Both the position numbers and the translations under genes were made by a program. Below, in pieces: positions 7,598 to 14,633 of a DNA stretch of 14,633 bases. Under the pieces are notes generated by a model. That model ran no database searches. It saw only the letters and a list, made by a program, of their open reading frames with translations, and was not told the origin of the DNA. Source of the stretch: an uncultured Lachnospiraceae bacterium (GTDB lineage Bacteria; Bacillota_A; Clostridia; Lachnospirales; Lachnospiraceae). The DNA is taken from the NCBI GenBank assembly GCA_902795835.1, contig CADBNA010000335.1:1-14633 (forward strand). The letters run 5' to 3'. The first letter of the stretch is position 1. Each line of letters begins with the position of its first letter.

Positions 7598-7629
7598 ACA
7601 CATACAGGAAAGGATTGAACAGAAAGCCC

Positions 7630-8934
7630 ATGGCAGGGAGAAGTGAAAGTAAAATCAAATGCTCATTTTGCGGACGGACGGAGGACCAGGTCAGAAAACT
7701 GATCGCAGGTCCGGACGGCGCGTATATCTGTGATGAGTGCATTCAGATCTGTGCGGAAATCCTGGACGAGGAGTTCCATGATCTGCCGATGCAGGATCAG
7801 AACGGTGAGTTTAACCTGATGAAGCCGGTGGAGATCCGCCGTTTTCTGGATGATTACGTGATTGGACAGGAAGAAGCCAAAAAGGTTCTCGCAGTTGCCG
7901 TCTATAATCATTACAAGCGGATTATGGCAGCAGATACATCAGATGTGGAGCTGCAGAAGAGCAATATCCTGATGCTGGGTCCCACAGGTTCCGGCAAAAC
8001 ACTTCTTGCACAGACACTGGCCCGCATGCTGAACGTTCCCTTTGCCATAGCGGATGCCACAACTCTGACGGAGGCCGGATATGTGGGAGAGGATGTGGAG
8101 AATATTCTTCTCAAGCTTATTCAGGCGGCAGATTATGATATCGACCGGGCAGAGAGCGGCATTATCTATATAGACGAGATCGACAAGATCACCCGGAAGT
8201 CCGAGAACCCCTCAATTACACGGGATGTCTCCGGCGAAGGCGTGCAGCAGGCACTGCTGAAAATGCTGGAGGGGACCGTTGCCAGCGTTCCCCCGCAGGG
8301 CGGAAGAAAGCATCCTCACCAGGAATTTCTGCAGATCGACACGACAAACATTCTGTTTATCTGCGGCGGCGCTTTTGAGGGGCTGGATAAGATCATTGAG
8401 ACCAGACAGGACACAAAGGGAATCGGCTTTGATGCAGACCTGGGCGTGCGCAGACGCGAGGACATCGGCCAGGTGCTTCGTGAGGTTCTTCCCGAGGATC
8501 TGGTGAAATTCGGCCTGATTCCGGAATTTGTCGGCCGTGTGCCGATCGTAGTCACACTGGACGGACTGAACGCGGAAGCGCTGGTGCGCATTCTGAAAGA
8601 GCCGAAGAATTCTCTTGTGAAGCAATACGCCAGAATGCTGGAGCTTGACGGGGTGGAGGCTTCTTTTGAGGAGGACGCGCTGATGGCAATGGCTGAGGAG
8701 GCCATGAAGCGCAAGACCGGGGCGAGGGGACTCCGTGCCATTATGGAACGCACCATGATGGATGTCATGTACGAAGTCCCGTCGGATGATACGATTTATG
8801 CCTGCAGGATCACAAAGGAAGCGGTAGAGGGAACCGGAGAGGTTGAAGTGCTGCGCGGGGAGCCCAAACAGGTCCCAAGACGCAATATGAAGGCCCGCCG
8901 TTCCCGCAGTGCGGCACCGAACATGCCGGCCTGA
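7630..8934 (+). CDS. clpX: ATP-dependent Clp protease ATP-binding subunit ClpX
   Basis: AAA+ unfoldase that recognises substrates and threads them into ClpP. The 434-residue product has the N-terminal zinc domain (C11, C14, C34, C37), Walker A GPTGSGKT (117-124), the pore loop GYVGED (150-155), Walker B IIYIDEID (178-185), the RKH loop (226-228), and sensor 2 in [16 protein letters not shown] near the C-terminus. ATG at 7630 (MAGRSESK) was preferred to an upstream in-frame ATG at 7579 or the open frame from 7564, because those would translate the terminator-like hairpin and add residues foreign to ClpX. The likely ribosome binding site AGGAAAGGA (7606-7614) is 15 bases away, longer than usual. 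lon follows after 15 bases. Confidence 0.96.
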   Translation: MAGRSESKIKCSFCGRTEDQVRKLIAGPDGAYICDECIQICAEILDEEFHDLPMQDQNGEFNLMKPVEIRRFLDDYVIGQEEAKKVLAVAVYNHYKRIMAADTSDVELQKSNILMLGPTGSGKTLLAQTLARMLNVPFAIADATTLTEAGYVGEDVENILLKLIQAADYDIDRAESGIIYIDEIDKITRKSENPSITRDVSGEGVQQALLKMLEGTVASVPPQGGRKHPHQEFLQIDTTNILFICGGAFEGLDKIIETRQDTKGIGFDADLGVRRREDIGQVLREVLPEDLVKFGLIPEFVGRVPIVVTLDGLNAEALVRILKEPKNSLVKQYARMLELDGVEASFEEDALMAMAEEAMKRKTGARGLRAIMERTMMDVMYEVPSDDTIYACRITKEAVEGTGEVEVLRGEPKQVPRRNMKARRSRSAAPNMPA

Positions 8935-8949
8935 ACAAAGGAGTACTGA

Positions 8950-11301
8950 ATGAATGAACCGTTGCATGCCCTGCCGACCGTACCGCTGCGGGGCCTGGCC
9001 ATTCTTCCGGGCATGGTGATACACATTGATGTCACCAGGGAGAAATCCCTGCGTGCCGTGGAAGAGGCAATGATGAAGGATGAGAAACTGCTGCTTGTCA
9101 CACAGCGCAGCGCATCCGTGCAGGAGCCGACCCTTGACGATCTGTACAGGGTCGGCTGCCTTTCCCGCATCAAGCAGGTTGTCCGGCTTCCGAGAGGGCA
9201 TCTGCGCATTCTTGCAGAGGGACTGGAAAGGGCGGAACTGCTGGATTTTGAGACGACTGAAGGACTTCTGCGCTCCGAAGCGGCACTTTTTTCATTCCGG
9301 GACCTGAATGATCAGGAGCCCAATACGCGGGAGGCCATGCTGGAGCATCTGCGGGAGCTGTTTCAGAATTACGCCCGGCAGAGTCAGAAAATCACCGGCG
9401 AGCTGACGCTGCAGATTACGGAAAACCGGGATCTGCAGAGACTGGTTGACCAGATCTGCATGCATATGCCGCTGCCCGTTGACAGACAGCAGCGGCTGCT
9501 GGAAGCAGCCGATCCGTATGAACGGTATGATGTGCTCTGCGTCATGCTGGCCAATGAAGTGGAGATCCTGAAAATCCGCGCGCAGCTGCAGAAGGATATT
9601 AAGGAGCGCATAGACAAAAATCAGCGGGAGTATATTCTGCGGGAACAGCTGAAGCTGATCCGCGAGGAACTCGGCGAGGACAACCTGCAGTCTGAGATCC
9701 GGAAATTCCGCGAGAAGACAGACGCTCTGAAGGCTTCCCGGGAAGTAAAGGAAAAGCTCCGCGAAGAGATCCGCAGGCTGGAGAATATTGTGGGCAATCC
9801 CTCTGAGAGCAGCGTCGTCCGGGGTTATATTGAGACCCTTCTGGGTCTGCCCTGGGATAAAATGGCCAGAGACAACCGTGACCTGCGGAAAGCCCGTCAG
9901 ATACTGGAGGCCGATCATTACGGGCTGGAAAAGGTGAAAGAACGCATTCTGGAATACCTGGCAGTGCGGCAGACGACCCGAAAGGGAGATGCGCCGATTC
10001 TCTGCCTTGTCGGACCGCCCGGCACCGGCAAAACCTCTGTCTCAAAATCTGTCGCCGGCGCCCTGAACAAGACCTTTGTGCGGGTGAGCCTGGGCGGCGT
10101 ACGGGACGAGGCCGAGATCCGCGGTCACAGAAGGACGTATATAGGAGCCCTGCCCGGGAGGATCGCGCAGGGCCTGCACCAGGCAAAAGTAAAGAACCCG
10201 CTGATGCTGCTCGACGAGATCGACAAGACCAGCAGCGATTACAAGGGAGACATTGCGTCAGCCCTTCTAGAAGTGCTGGATCCGGAAGAAAATCATGCCT
10301 TTTCGGATCACTATGTGGAGATCCCGATAGACCTGTCAGAGGTGCTCTTTATAGCAACGGCAAATGATGTGCAGAACATTCCCCGCCCTCTTCTGGACAG
10401 GATGGAGCTGATCGAGATCAGCAGCTATACGGAGAATGAAAAAGAGCATATCGCAAAGGAACATCTGATCCCGAAGCAGATTCGGGTGAACGGTCTGAAA
10501 AAGGGACAGCTGACCATAGAAGACGGCGTTCTGCCCGCCATTATTGCCCGCTATACAAAAGAAGCCGGTGTGCGCTCCCTGGAGAGACAGATCGGACAGA
10601 TCTGCCGCAAGAGTGTCCTGCAGATCCAGGAAGAGGGTATCGAAAAGGTGACCGTCACACGGGATAATCTTGAAAAATACCTGGGACGGGAAAAATACCG
10701 CGTCAATCCGGCGAATGCCAGGCCCGAGATCGGTATTGTACGGGGCCTTGCATGGACCAGCGTCGGCGGCGACACCCTCGAGATCGAAGTCAATGTCATG
10801 CCCGGCAAGGGAGAATTCCTGCTGACAGGCCAGCTGGGAGATGTAATGAAGGAATCTGCCCAGACCGGAATCAGCTTTATCCGTTCCGTAGCCGGATCCT
10901 GGCAGATTCCGGAGGACTTTTTCCGCACACACGACATTCACATCCATATTCCGGAGGGCGCCGTTCCCAAAGACGGCCCGTCTGCCGGCATCACCATGGC
11001 CACGGCAATGCTTTCCGCCATAACGGAAACCCCTGTGCGCGCAGACATCGCGATGACAGGGGAGATCACCCTGCGGGGACGTGTCCTGCCGATCGGCGGA
11101 CTGAAGGAGAAGCTGCTGGCCGCGGGGAAGGCAGGCATTACAACTGTGCTGGTGCCTGAAAAGAACCGTCCCGATGTGGAAGAGATGGACAGCGAGATCA
11201 CAGAGGGACTTACCGTACTATATATGGAGACAATGGAAGAAGTGCTCCGGGAAGCCCTGGTGACAGAACCGGACTTGAAAAAAGGAGCAGACGGCCGATG
11301 A
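8950..11301 (+). CDS. lon: ATP-dependent protease Lon (LonA)
   Basis: Hexameric cytosolic AAA+ protease that degrades misfolded and regulatory proteins. The 783-residue product has the N-terminal LON substrate domain (about 8-200), a coiled-coil linker (about 205-280), and the AAA+ module with Walker A GPPGTGKT (355-362) and Walker B LLDEIDK (420-426). The C-terminal peptidase has the Ser-Lys dyad S678 in KDGPSAG (674-680) and K721 in GGLKEK (716-721). The long N-domain and soluble sequence mark it as LonA and not membrane LonB. Shine-Dalgarno AAAGGAG (8937-8943) sets the start. Its stop overlaps the engB start as ATGA. Confidence 0.98.
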   Translation: MNEPLHALPTVPLRGLAILPGMVIHIDVTREKSLRAVEEAMMKDEKLLLVTQRSASVQEPTLDDLYRVGCLSRIKQVVRLPRGHLRILAEGLERAELLDFETTEGLLRSEAALFSFRDLNDQEPNTREAMLEHLRELFQNYARQSQKITGELTLQITENRDLQRLVDQICMHMPLPVDRQQRLLEAADPYERYDVLCVMLANEVEILKIRAQLQKDIKERIDKNQREYILREQLKLIREELGEDNLQSEIRKFREKTDALKASREVKEKLREEIRRLENIVGNPSESSVVRGYIETLLGLPWDKMARDNRDLRKARQILEADHYGLEKVKERILEYLAVRQTTRKGDAPILCLVGPPGTGKTSVSKSVAGALNKTFVRVSLGGVRDEAEIRGHRRTYIGALPGRIAQGLHQAKVKNPLMLLDEIDKTSSDYKGDIASALLEVLDPEENHAFSDHYVEIPIDLSEVLFIATANDVQNIPRPLLDRMELIEISSYTENEKEHIAKEHLIPKQIRVNGLKKGQLTIEDGVLPAIIARYTKEAGVRSLERQIGQICRKSVLQIQEEGIEKVTVTRDNLEKYLGREKYRVNPANARPEIGIVRGLAWTSVGGDTLEIEVNVMPGKGEFLLTGQLGDVMKESAQTGISFIRSVAGSWQIPEDFFRTHDIHIHIPEGAVPKDGPSAGITMATAMLSAITETPVRADIAMTGEITLRGRVLPIGGLKEKLLAAGKAGITTVLVPEKNRPDVEEMDSEITEGLTVLYMETMEEVLREALVTEPDLKKGADGR

Positions 11302-11918
11302 AGATCCGCAATGCCTCACTGGAAACCGTGTGCGGCGCATCCAGCCCGCTGCCGGATACAACCTGCCCGCAGGTTGCTTTTGCCGGTAAATCCAATGTTG
11401 GAAAATCTTCTCTGATCAATGCCCTGATGAACCGAAAAAACCTGGCCAGGACAAGTTCCCAGCCGGGTAAGACGCGGACTATTAATTTTTACCATGTGGA
11501 TGCGCTTTCTCCCCGGGAAGGAACAGCGGAAGAAGTGCCGCTGGAAGTCTTCCTGGTGGATCTGCCGGGCTATGGCTATGCCCAGGTTTCCAGGGAAGTG
11601 AAGGAATCCTGGGGGCACATGATTGAGCGCTATCTGCAGCGTTCGGAAAATCTGCGAATGGTGTTTTTGCTGGTGGATATCCGGCACGCGCCGTCTGAAA
11701 ATGACCGCGTGATGTACAGATGGATCCTGGAGCAGGGATGGCAGCCGGTTATTCTGGCTACCAAGCTGGACAAACTAAAAAGAAGCCAGGTTCAGAAGCA
11801 GCTCCGGGAAATCCGCGAAGGGCTGCAGATGGAGAAGGGAGGCGTGATCATTCCGTTTTCTGCGGAGACAAAGGACGGTCGTGAGAAAATATGGGAAATG
11901 ATCACACAGGTTTTATGA
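11298..11918 (+). CDS. engB: Ribosome biogenesis GTPase EngB (YsxC/YihA)
   Basis: GTP-binding protein needed for late 50S ribosomal subunit assembly. The 206-residue product has G1 GKSNVGKSS (30-38), G3 DLPGYG (88-93), G4 TKLD (155-158) and G5 SAE (188-190). T60 in GKTRTINFY (57-65) lies in switch I. Between strands 2 and 3 is a short charged insertion (about 71-82, [12 protein letters not shown]) that is longer than the turn usually found there. ATG overlaps the lon stop by four bases, with AAAGGAG at 11281-11287 as ribosome binding site. A lon-engB order is common in Bacillota. Its own stop overlaps the ecfA1 ATG. Confidence 0.96.
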   Translation: MKIRNASLETVCGASSPLPDTTCPQVAFAGKSNVGKSSLINALMNRKNLARTSSQPGKTRTINFYHVDALSPREGTAEEVPLEVFLVDLPGYGYAQVSREVKESWGHMIERYLQRSENLRMVFLLVDIRHAPSENDRVMYRWILEQGWQPVILATKLDKLKRSQVQKQLREIREGLQMEKGGVIIPFSAETKDGREKIWEMITQVL

Positions 11919-12763
11919 GTATCATCCGTGCCGAGAAGCTGGGCTATGATTACACGCAGTATGATGATGAATCCGGTGAAGCCTCTGAGGTAACGCATGC
12001 GCTGCGGGATGTGGACCTGCGCGTGGAACGGGGGCAGTTTATTGCCATTCTCGGTCATAACGGCAGCGGAAAATCCACGCTGGCCAGAACCATAAATGCT
12101 TTGCTGGCTCCTTCGAGCGGCACACTCTGGGTAGACGGAATGGACACCAGAGACCAGGAATCTCTCTGGAAAATCCGGCAGACGGCCGGGATGGTGTTCC
12201 AGAATCCGGACAACCAGATTGTCGCTTCTGTTGTAGAAGAAGACGTAGGGTTCGGACCGGAAAACATAGGGATTCCGACAGACGAAATCTGGAGGCGCGT
12301 GGAGGAAAGCCTGAAAAAAACAGGCATGACAGCCTACAGGAAGCATTCTCCCAACCGGCTGTCCGGCGGGCAGAAGCAGCGGGTTGCCATCGCCGGCGTA
12401 ATGGCTATGAAGCCCAAATGCATCGTTCTGGATGAGCCGACGGCCATGCTGGATCCGAACGGAAGAAAAGATGTCATTCAGGCCGTCCGGGAACTGAACA
12501 GGAAAGAAGGCGTCACGGTTGTCCTGATCACACATTATATGGAAGAAGTCGTTTTTGCAGACCGTGTTTTTGTCATGGATGTGGGACGGGTTGTCATGGA
12601 TGGAACGCCGCGTGAAATCTTTTCAAAGGTAGAGGAGCTCAGAGAACTCCGTCTGGATGTGCCGCAGGTGACGCTTTTATCCCATGAACTGCGGATGGCC
12701 GGCCTTCCGGTCCGGGAAGGAATACTGACGGTTGACGAGCTGGTGGAAGAATTATGTCACTGA
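11915..12763 (+). CDS. ecfA1: Energy-coupling factor transporter ATPase EcfA1
   Basis: One of two ATPases that power group II ECF importers, which take up vitamins or metal ions through interchangeable S components. The 282-residue product has Walker [10 protein letters not shown] (47-55), the Q-loop FQNPDNQ (95-101), the ABC signature LSGGQKQR (149-156), Walker B IVLDEP (170-175) and the switch H207. The [20 protein letters not shown] form of the Q-loop region is typical of EcfA1. A loop of about 15 residues (13-28, acidic) separates the first two strands. ATG at 11915 overlaps the engB stop (ATGA). An alternative start at 11891 would add eight residues and overlap engB further. The ribosome binding site is weak (ACAGG), so translation may depend on ribosomes finishing engB. 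Confidence 0.95.
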   Translation: MSIIRAEKLGYDYTQYDDESGEASEVTHALRDVDLRVERGQFIAILGHNGSGKSTLARTINALLAPSSGTLWVDGMDTRDQESLWKIRQTAGMVFQNPDNQIVASVVEEDVGFGPENIGIPTDEIWRRVEESLKKTGMTAYRKHSPNRLSGGQKQRVAIAGVMAMKPKCIVLDEPTAMLDPNGRKDVIQAVRELNRKEGVTVVLITHYMEEVVFADRVFVMDVGRVVMDGTPREIFSKVEELRELRLDVPQVTLLSHELRMAGLPVREGILTVDELVEELCH

Positions 12764-13605
12764 AGATCGAACAGGTTTCGTATGTATACAGCCCCGGAAC
12801 CGCATACGAACAGTATGCGCTCCGGAATGTTTCACTGGAGATTCCGGACGGTCAGTTCGTCGGGATCATCGGACATACAGGAAGCGGAAAATCGACACTC
12901 ATCCAGCATTTTAACGGCCTCATGAAGCCGGCTTCCGGCAGAGTGCTGTACAACGGAGAGGATATCTGGGGAGAAGGCTATGATCTCCGCAGCCTGCGTT
13001 TTCATGTGGGTCTCGTCTTCCAGTATCCCGAGTACCAGCTTTTTGAAGAGGATGTCCTGAAAGATGTATGCTTCGGCCCGAAAAACCAGGGCCTTCCGGC
13101 GGAAGAATGTGAAGAGAGAGCCATCTATTCTCTCACGCAGGTCGGCATTACCGAGCCTCTGTTCCGCAAGTCGCCCTTTGATTTGTCCGGCGGGCAGAAA
13201 AGGAGAGTTGCCATTGCGGGCGTGCTGGCAATGAATCCGGATATGCTGGTTCTGGATGAGCCTACGGCAGGGCTGGACCCCCGCGGGCGGGATGAAATCC
13301 TGAACCAGATCGAACTGCTCCAGAAGACCAGGGGCATAACCGTTGCCCTGGTCTCTCACAGCATGGAAGACATGGCCCGCTATGTAGAACGCCTGATCGT
13401 AATGAATCAGGGCGAAAAAGCTTTTGACGGCACACCGAGAGAAGTCTTCTCCCATGTGCGGGAGCTGGAAGCCATGGGCCTTGCCGCACCCCAGATCACA
13501 TACATCATGCACGCGCTGGCTGCGCGCGGAATGCAGGTGGATCTGCAGGCGTCAACCGTGCAGGAAGCAAGAGACTCCATTCTGCGGGCTGCAGGCATCC
13601 GTTGA
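12754..13605 (+). CDS. ecfA2: Energy-coupling factor transporter ATPase EcfA2
   Basis: Second ATPase of the ECF module; it pairs with EcfA1 as a heterodimer on EcfT. The 283-residue product has Walker [10 protein letters not shown] (40-48), the Q-loop FQYPEYQLF (89-97), typical of EcfA2, the signature LSGGQKRR (144-151), Walker B LVLDEP (165-170) and the switch H202 in VSHSMEDMA. The start overlaps the ecfA1 end by 10 bases and uses GGTGGAAG (12742-12749) inside ecfA1. No deviation in catalytic residues is visible, so both ATP sites of the heterodimer look functional. Confidence 0.95.
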   Translation: MSLKIEQVSYVYSPGTAYEQYALRNVSLEIPDGQFVGIIGHTGSGKSTLIQHFNGLMKPASGRVLYNGEDIWGEGYDLRSLRFHVGLVFQYPEYQLFEEDVLKDVCFGPKNQGLPAEECEERAIYSLTQVGITEPLFRKSPFDLSGGQKRRVAIAGVLAMNPDMLVLDEPTAGLDPRGRDEILNQIELLQKTRGITVALVSHSMEDMARYVERLIVMNQGEKAFDGTPREVFSHVRELEAMGLAAPQITYIMHALAARGMQVDLQASTVQEARDSILRAAGIR

Positions 13606-13606
13606 A

Positions 13607-13622
13607 CCGGCTCTGCAGCCGG
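13607..13622 (+). other. Small hairpin after ecfA2 stop
   Basis: CCGGCT (13607-13612) pairs perfectly with AGCCGG (13617-13622) around a four-base loop, starting two bases after the ecfA2 stop. No T-run follows. The stretch up to ecfT (13623-13669) otherwise holds only the ecfT ribosome binding site. It could slow 3' decay or tune ecfT translation; no function is shown. Confidence 0.35.
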
Positions 13623-13669
13623 CGGGGCGGACGTTCGCGGAAGAGAAGCCAACGGGAGATTAGATTCCA

Positions 13670-14470
13670 ATGATTCGTGATATAACCATCGGACAATATT
13701 ATCCTGCGGATTCCCTGCTCCACCGGCTGGATCCGCGGGTAAAACTGCTGGGGACACTGGTGTATATCGTGTCCCTGTTTCTGTTCCGGTCATGGGGCTA
13801 TCTTCTCGGGACAGTATTTCTGGCCGGGCTGATACTGGTGTCAAAGGTGCCTTTTTTCTATATGGTGCGCGGCCTGAAGCCAGTTGTCATTCTTCTGGTT
13901 TTTACCATGGTGCTGAACGCGCTGCTGACGCCGGGAACCGTTCTCTGGCAGTGGAAAATCCTCCGGGTGACGGAAGAAGGACTGATCATGGCCGCCAAGA
14001 TGGGGATACGGCTGATCTATCTGATTCTGGGCGCGTCGCTGATGACGCTCACAACGACCCCGAACAAGCTGACAGACGGACTGGAGCGCTCATTCCGGCC
14101 GCTGAAAGCCTTTCATGTGCCTGTGCATGAGATTTCCATGATGATGTCCATTGCCCTGCGGTTCATACCGATTCTCATGGAAGAGACGGACAAGATCATG
14201 AAGGCGCAGATGGCCAGAGGGGCTGATTTCGAGAGCGGTACGCTTGTGCGGCGCGTAAAGGCCATGCTTCCGCTTCTGGTGCCGCTTTTCATCTCCGCCT
14301 TCCGCCGCGCCAATGATCTTGCGCTTGCCATGGAAGCACGCTGCTATCAGGGCGGTGAAGGGCGGACCCAGATGAATCCGCTGCACTATGAGCGGAGGGA
14401 TTTCATCGCCTACGGAGTGCTGGCCGTATATCTGGCGGCATCAGTTGTACTGCGAATATCCGGATACTGA
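13670..14470 (+). CDS. ecfT: Energy-coupling factor transporter transmembrane protein EcfT
   Basis: Membrane scaffold that joins the EcfA1/EcfA2 ATPases to a substrate-binding S component. The 266-residue product has the conserved start (TIGQYYPADSLLHRLDPRVKLL, in two parts about 6-14 and 15-27). Hydrophobic segments lie at about 24-40, 43-58, 70-88, 104-127 and 245-263. The cytoplasmic coupling helices carry ARG at 182-184 (QMARGADF) and a second motif reading ARC at 223-225 (MEARCYQGG), where ARG or ARA is more usual. GGGAGA at 13653-13658 precedes the ATG. It lies 64 bases after ecfA2, the widest gap in the module. There is no S-component gene in the window, which fits the shared (group II) arrangement. 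Confidence 0.95.
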   Translation: MIRDITIGQYYPADSLLHRLDPRVKLLGTLVYIVSLFLFRSWGYLLGTVFLAGLILVSKVPFFYMVRGLKPVVILLVFTMVLNALLTPGTVLWQWKILRVTEEGLIMAAKMGIRLIYLILGASLMTLTTTPNKLTDGLERSFRPLKAFHVPVHEISMMMSIALRFIPILMEETDKIMKAQMARGADFESGTLVRRVKAMLPLLVPLFISAFRRANDLALAMEARCYQGGEGRTQMNPLHYERRDFIAYGVLAVYLAASVVLRISGY

Positions 14471-14473
14471 AGA

Positions 14474-14599
14474 GGCTGTCGCATTAAGCTTCTAAAGTGT
14501 GTAAATATCCAGAAGGGAATCTCCGCAGCGAAGCGGAGACCAGAGTGCAAGCGTTTCCCGTATGGATATTTATACACGATAGTTTTTAATGCGACAGCC
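14474..14599. repeat. 126-bp nested palindrome, MITE-like or structured RNA element
   Basis: The outer arms GGCTGTCGCATTAA (14474-14487) and its exact complement (14586-14599) match at 14 of 14 bases. The next arms, 14497-14511 and 14563-14577, match at 14 of 15, the exception being a G-U pair in RNA. GGGAA (14515-14519) pairs with TTCCC (14555-14559). At the tip, CTCCGC (14521-14526) pairs with GCGGAG (14533-14538) around AGCGAA. A 16-base segment (14539-14554) stays unpaired. The outer stem may reach AAG/CTT (14470-14472 and 14601-14603), touching the ecfT stop. There is no T-run, so it is not a classic terminator, and no clear target-site duplication. The sharp terminal inverted repeats suggest a miniature transposable element; a conserved RNA is the alternative. 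Confidence 0.75.
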
Positions 14600-14624
14600 C
14601 CTTTCCATGCGGGGGAGTCATGAC

Positions 14625-14633
14625 ATGAACGAA
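14625..14633 (+). CDS. Start of next gene, cut by window edge (possibly truA)
   Basis: GGGGGAG (14611-14617) lies seven bases before ATG AAC GAA at the window end. An ATG at 14620 stops after two codons, so 14625 is the better start. Only three codons are visible, so the sequence does not identify the product. In many Bacillota ecfA1-ecfA2-ecfT is followed by truA (tRNA pseudouridine synthase), which is the best guess. Confidence 0.4.

Noticed and set aside
14474..14599. CRISPR repeat or Rho-independent terminator interpretation of the palindrome
   Set aside because: There is only one unit with no spacers, and no T-run follows the right arm (CCCCTTTCC), so neither explanation fits.

Overview
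This window looks like chromosome from a Clostridia member of the Bacillota, most likely a moderately GC-rich Lachnospiraceae. The clues are the dnaX-ybaB-recR and tig-clpP-clpX-lon-engB gene orders, strong purine-rich Shine-Dalgarno sites, a long SRP RNA with a 5' extension, a 'GGNGT/PKTIDND' type phosphofructokinase, and an ECF energizing module. Apart from the SRP RNA at the left edge, every gene lies on the + strand. Coding density is very high and most junctions are short or overlapping.

Left edge (1-339): the minus strand carries the 5' part of the signal recognition particle RNA, which runs off the window. It has its own strong sigma-A-type promoter. A second sigma-A-type promoter fires the other way into pfkA. 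A 12-bp-arm inverted repeat covers the pfkA -35 box and sits between the two promoters.

340-5512: pfkA (glycolysis), dnaX (clamp-loader tau/gamma), the YbaB/EbfC nucleoid protein, recR (recombinational repair) and a single-pass membrane protein with a very acidic N-terminus and a predicted beta-rich outer domain (DUF5711-like, function unknown). dnaX, ybaB and recR form the usual replication/repair cluster; ybaB and recR overlap at TGATG.

5513-11918: a protein-quality-control run. It holds trigger factor (own promoter and a GC-rich leader hairpin), clpP, clpX, lon and the ribosome-assembly GTPase engB. An intrinsic-terminator-like hairpin lies between clpP and clpX. lon and engB overlap by ATGA.

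11915-14470: ecfA1, ecfA2 and ecfT, the shared energizing module of a group II energy-coupling-factor vitamin/metal importer. No S component is nearby. ecfA1 overlaps the end of engB by ATGA, so this module is translationally joined to the lon-engB unit. More often it follows rplQ.

14471-14633: a roughly 126-bp nested palindrome, MITE-like or a structured RNA, begins two or three bases after the ecfT stop. It is followed by a Shine-Dalgarno site and the first three codons of another gene, probably truA by synteny. The window is mostly conserved housekeeping DNA. The most unusual items are the palindrome, the pfkA/SRP divergent control region, the tig leader hairpin, the clpP-clpX attenuator-like hairpin and the engB-ecfA1 junction. 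I found no defence, mobile or biosynthetic system.
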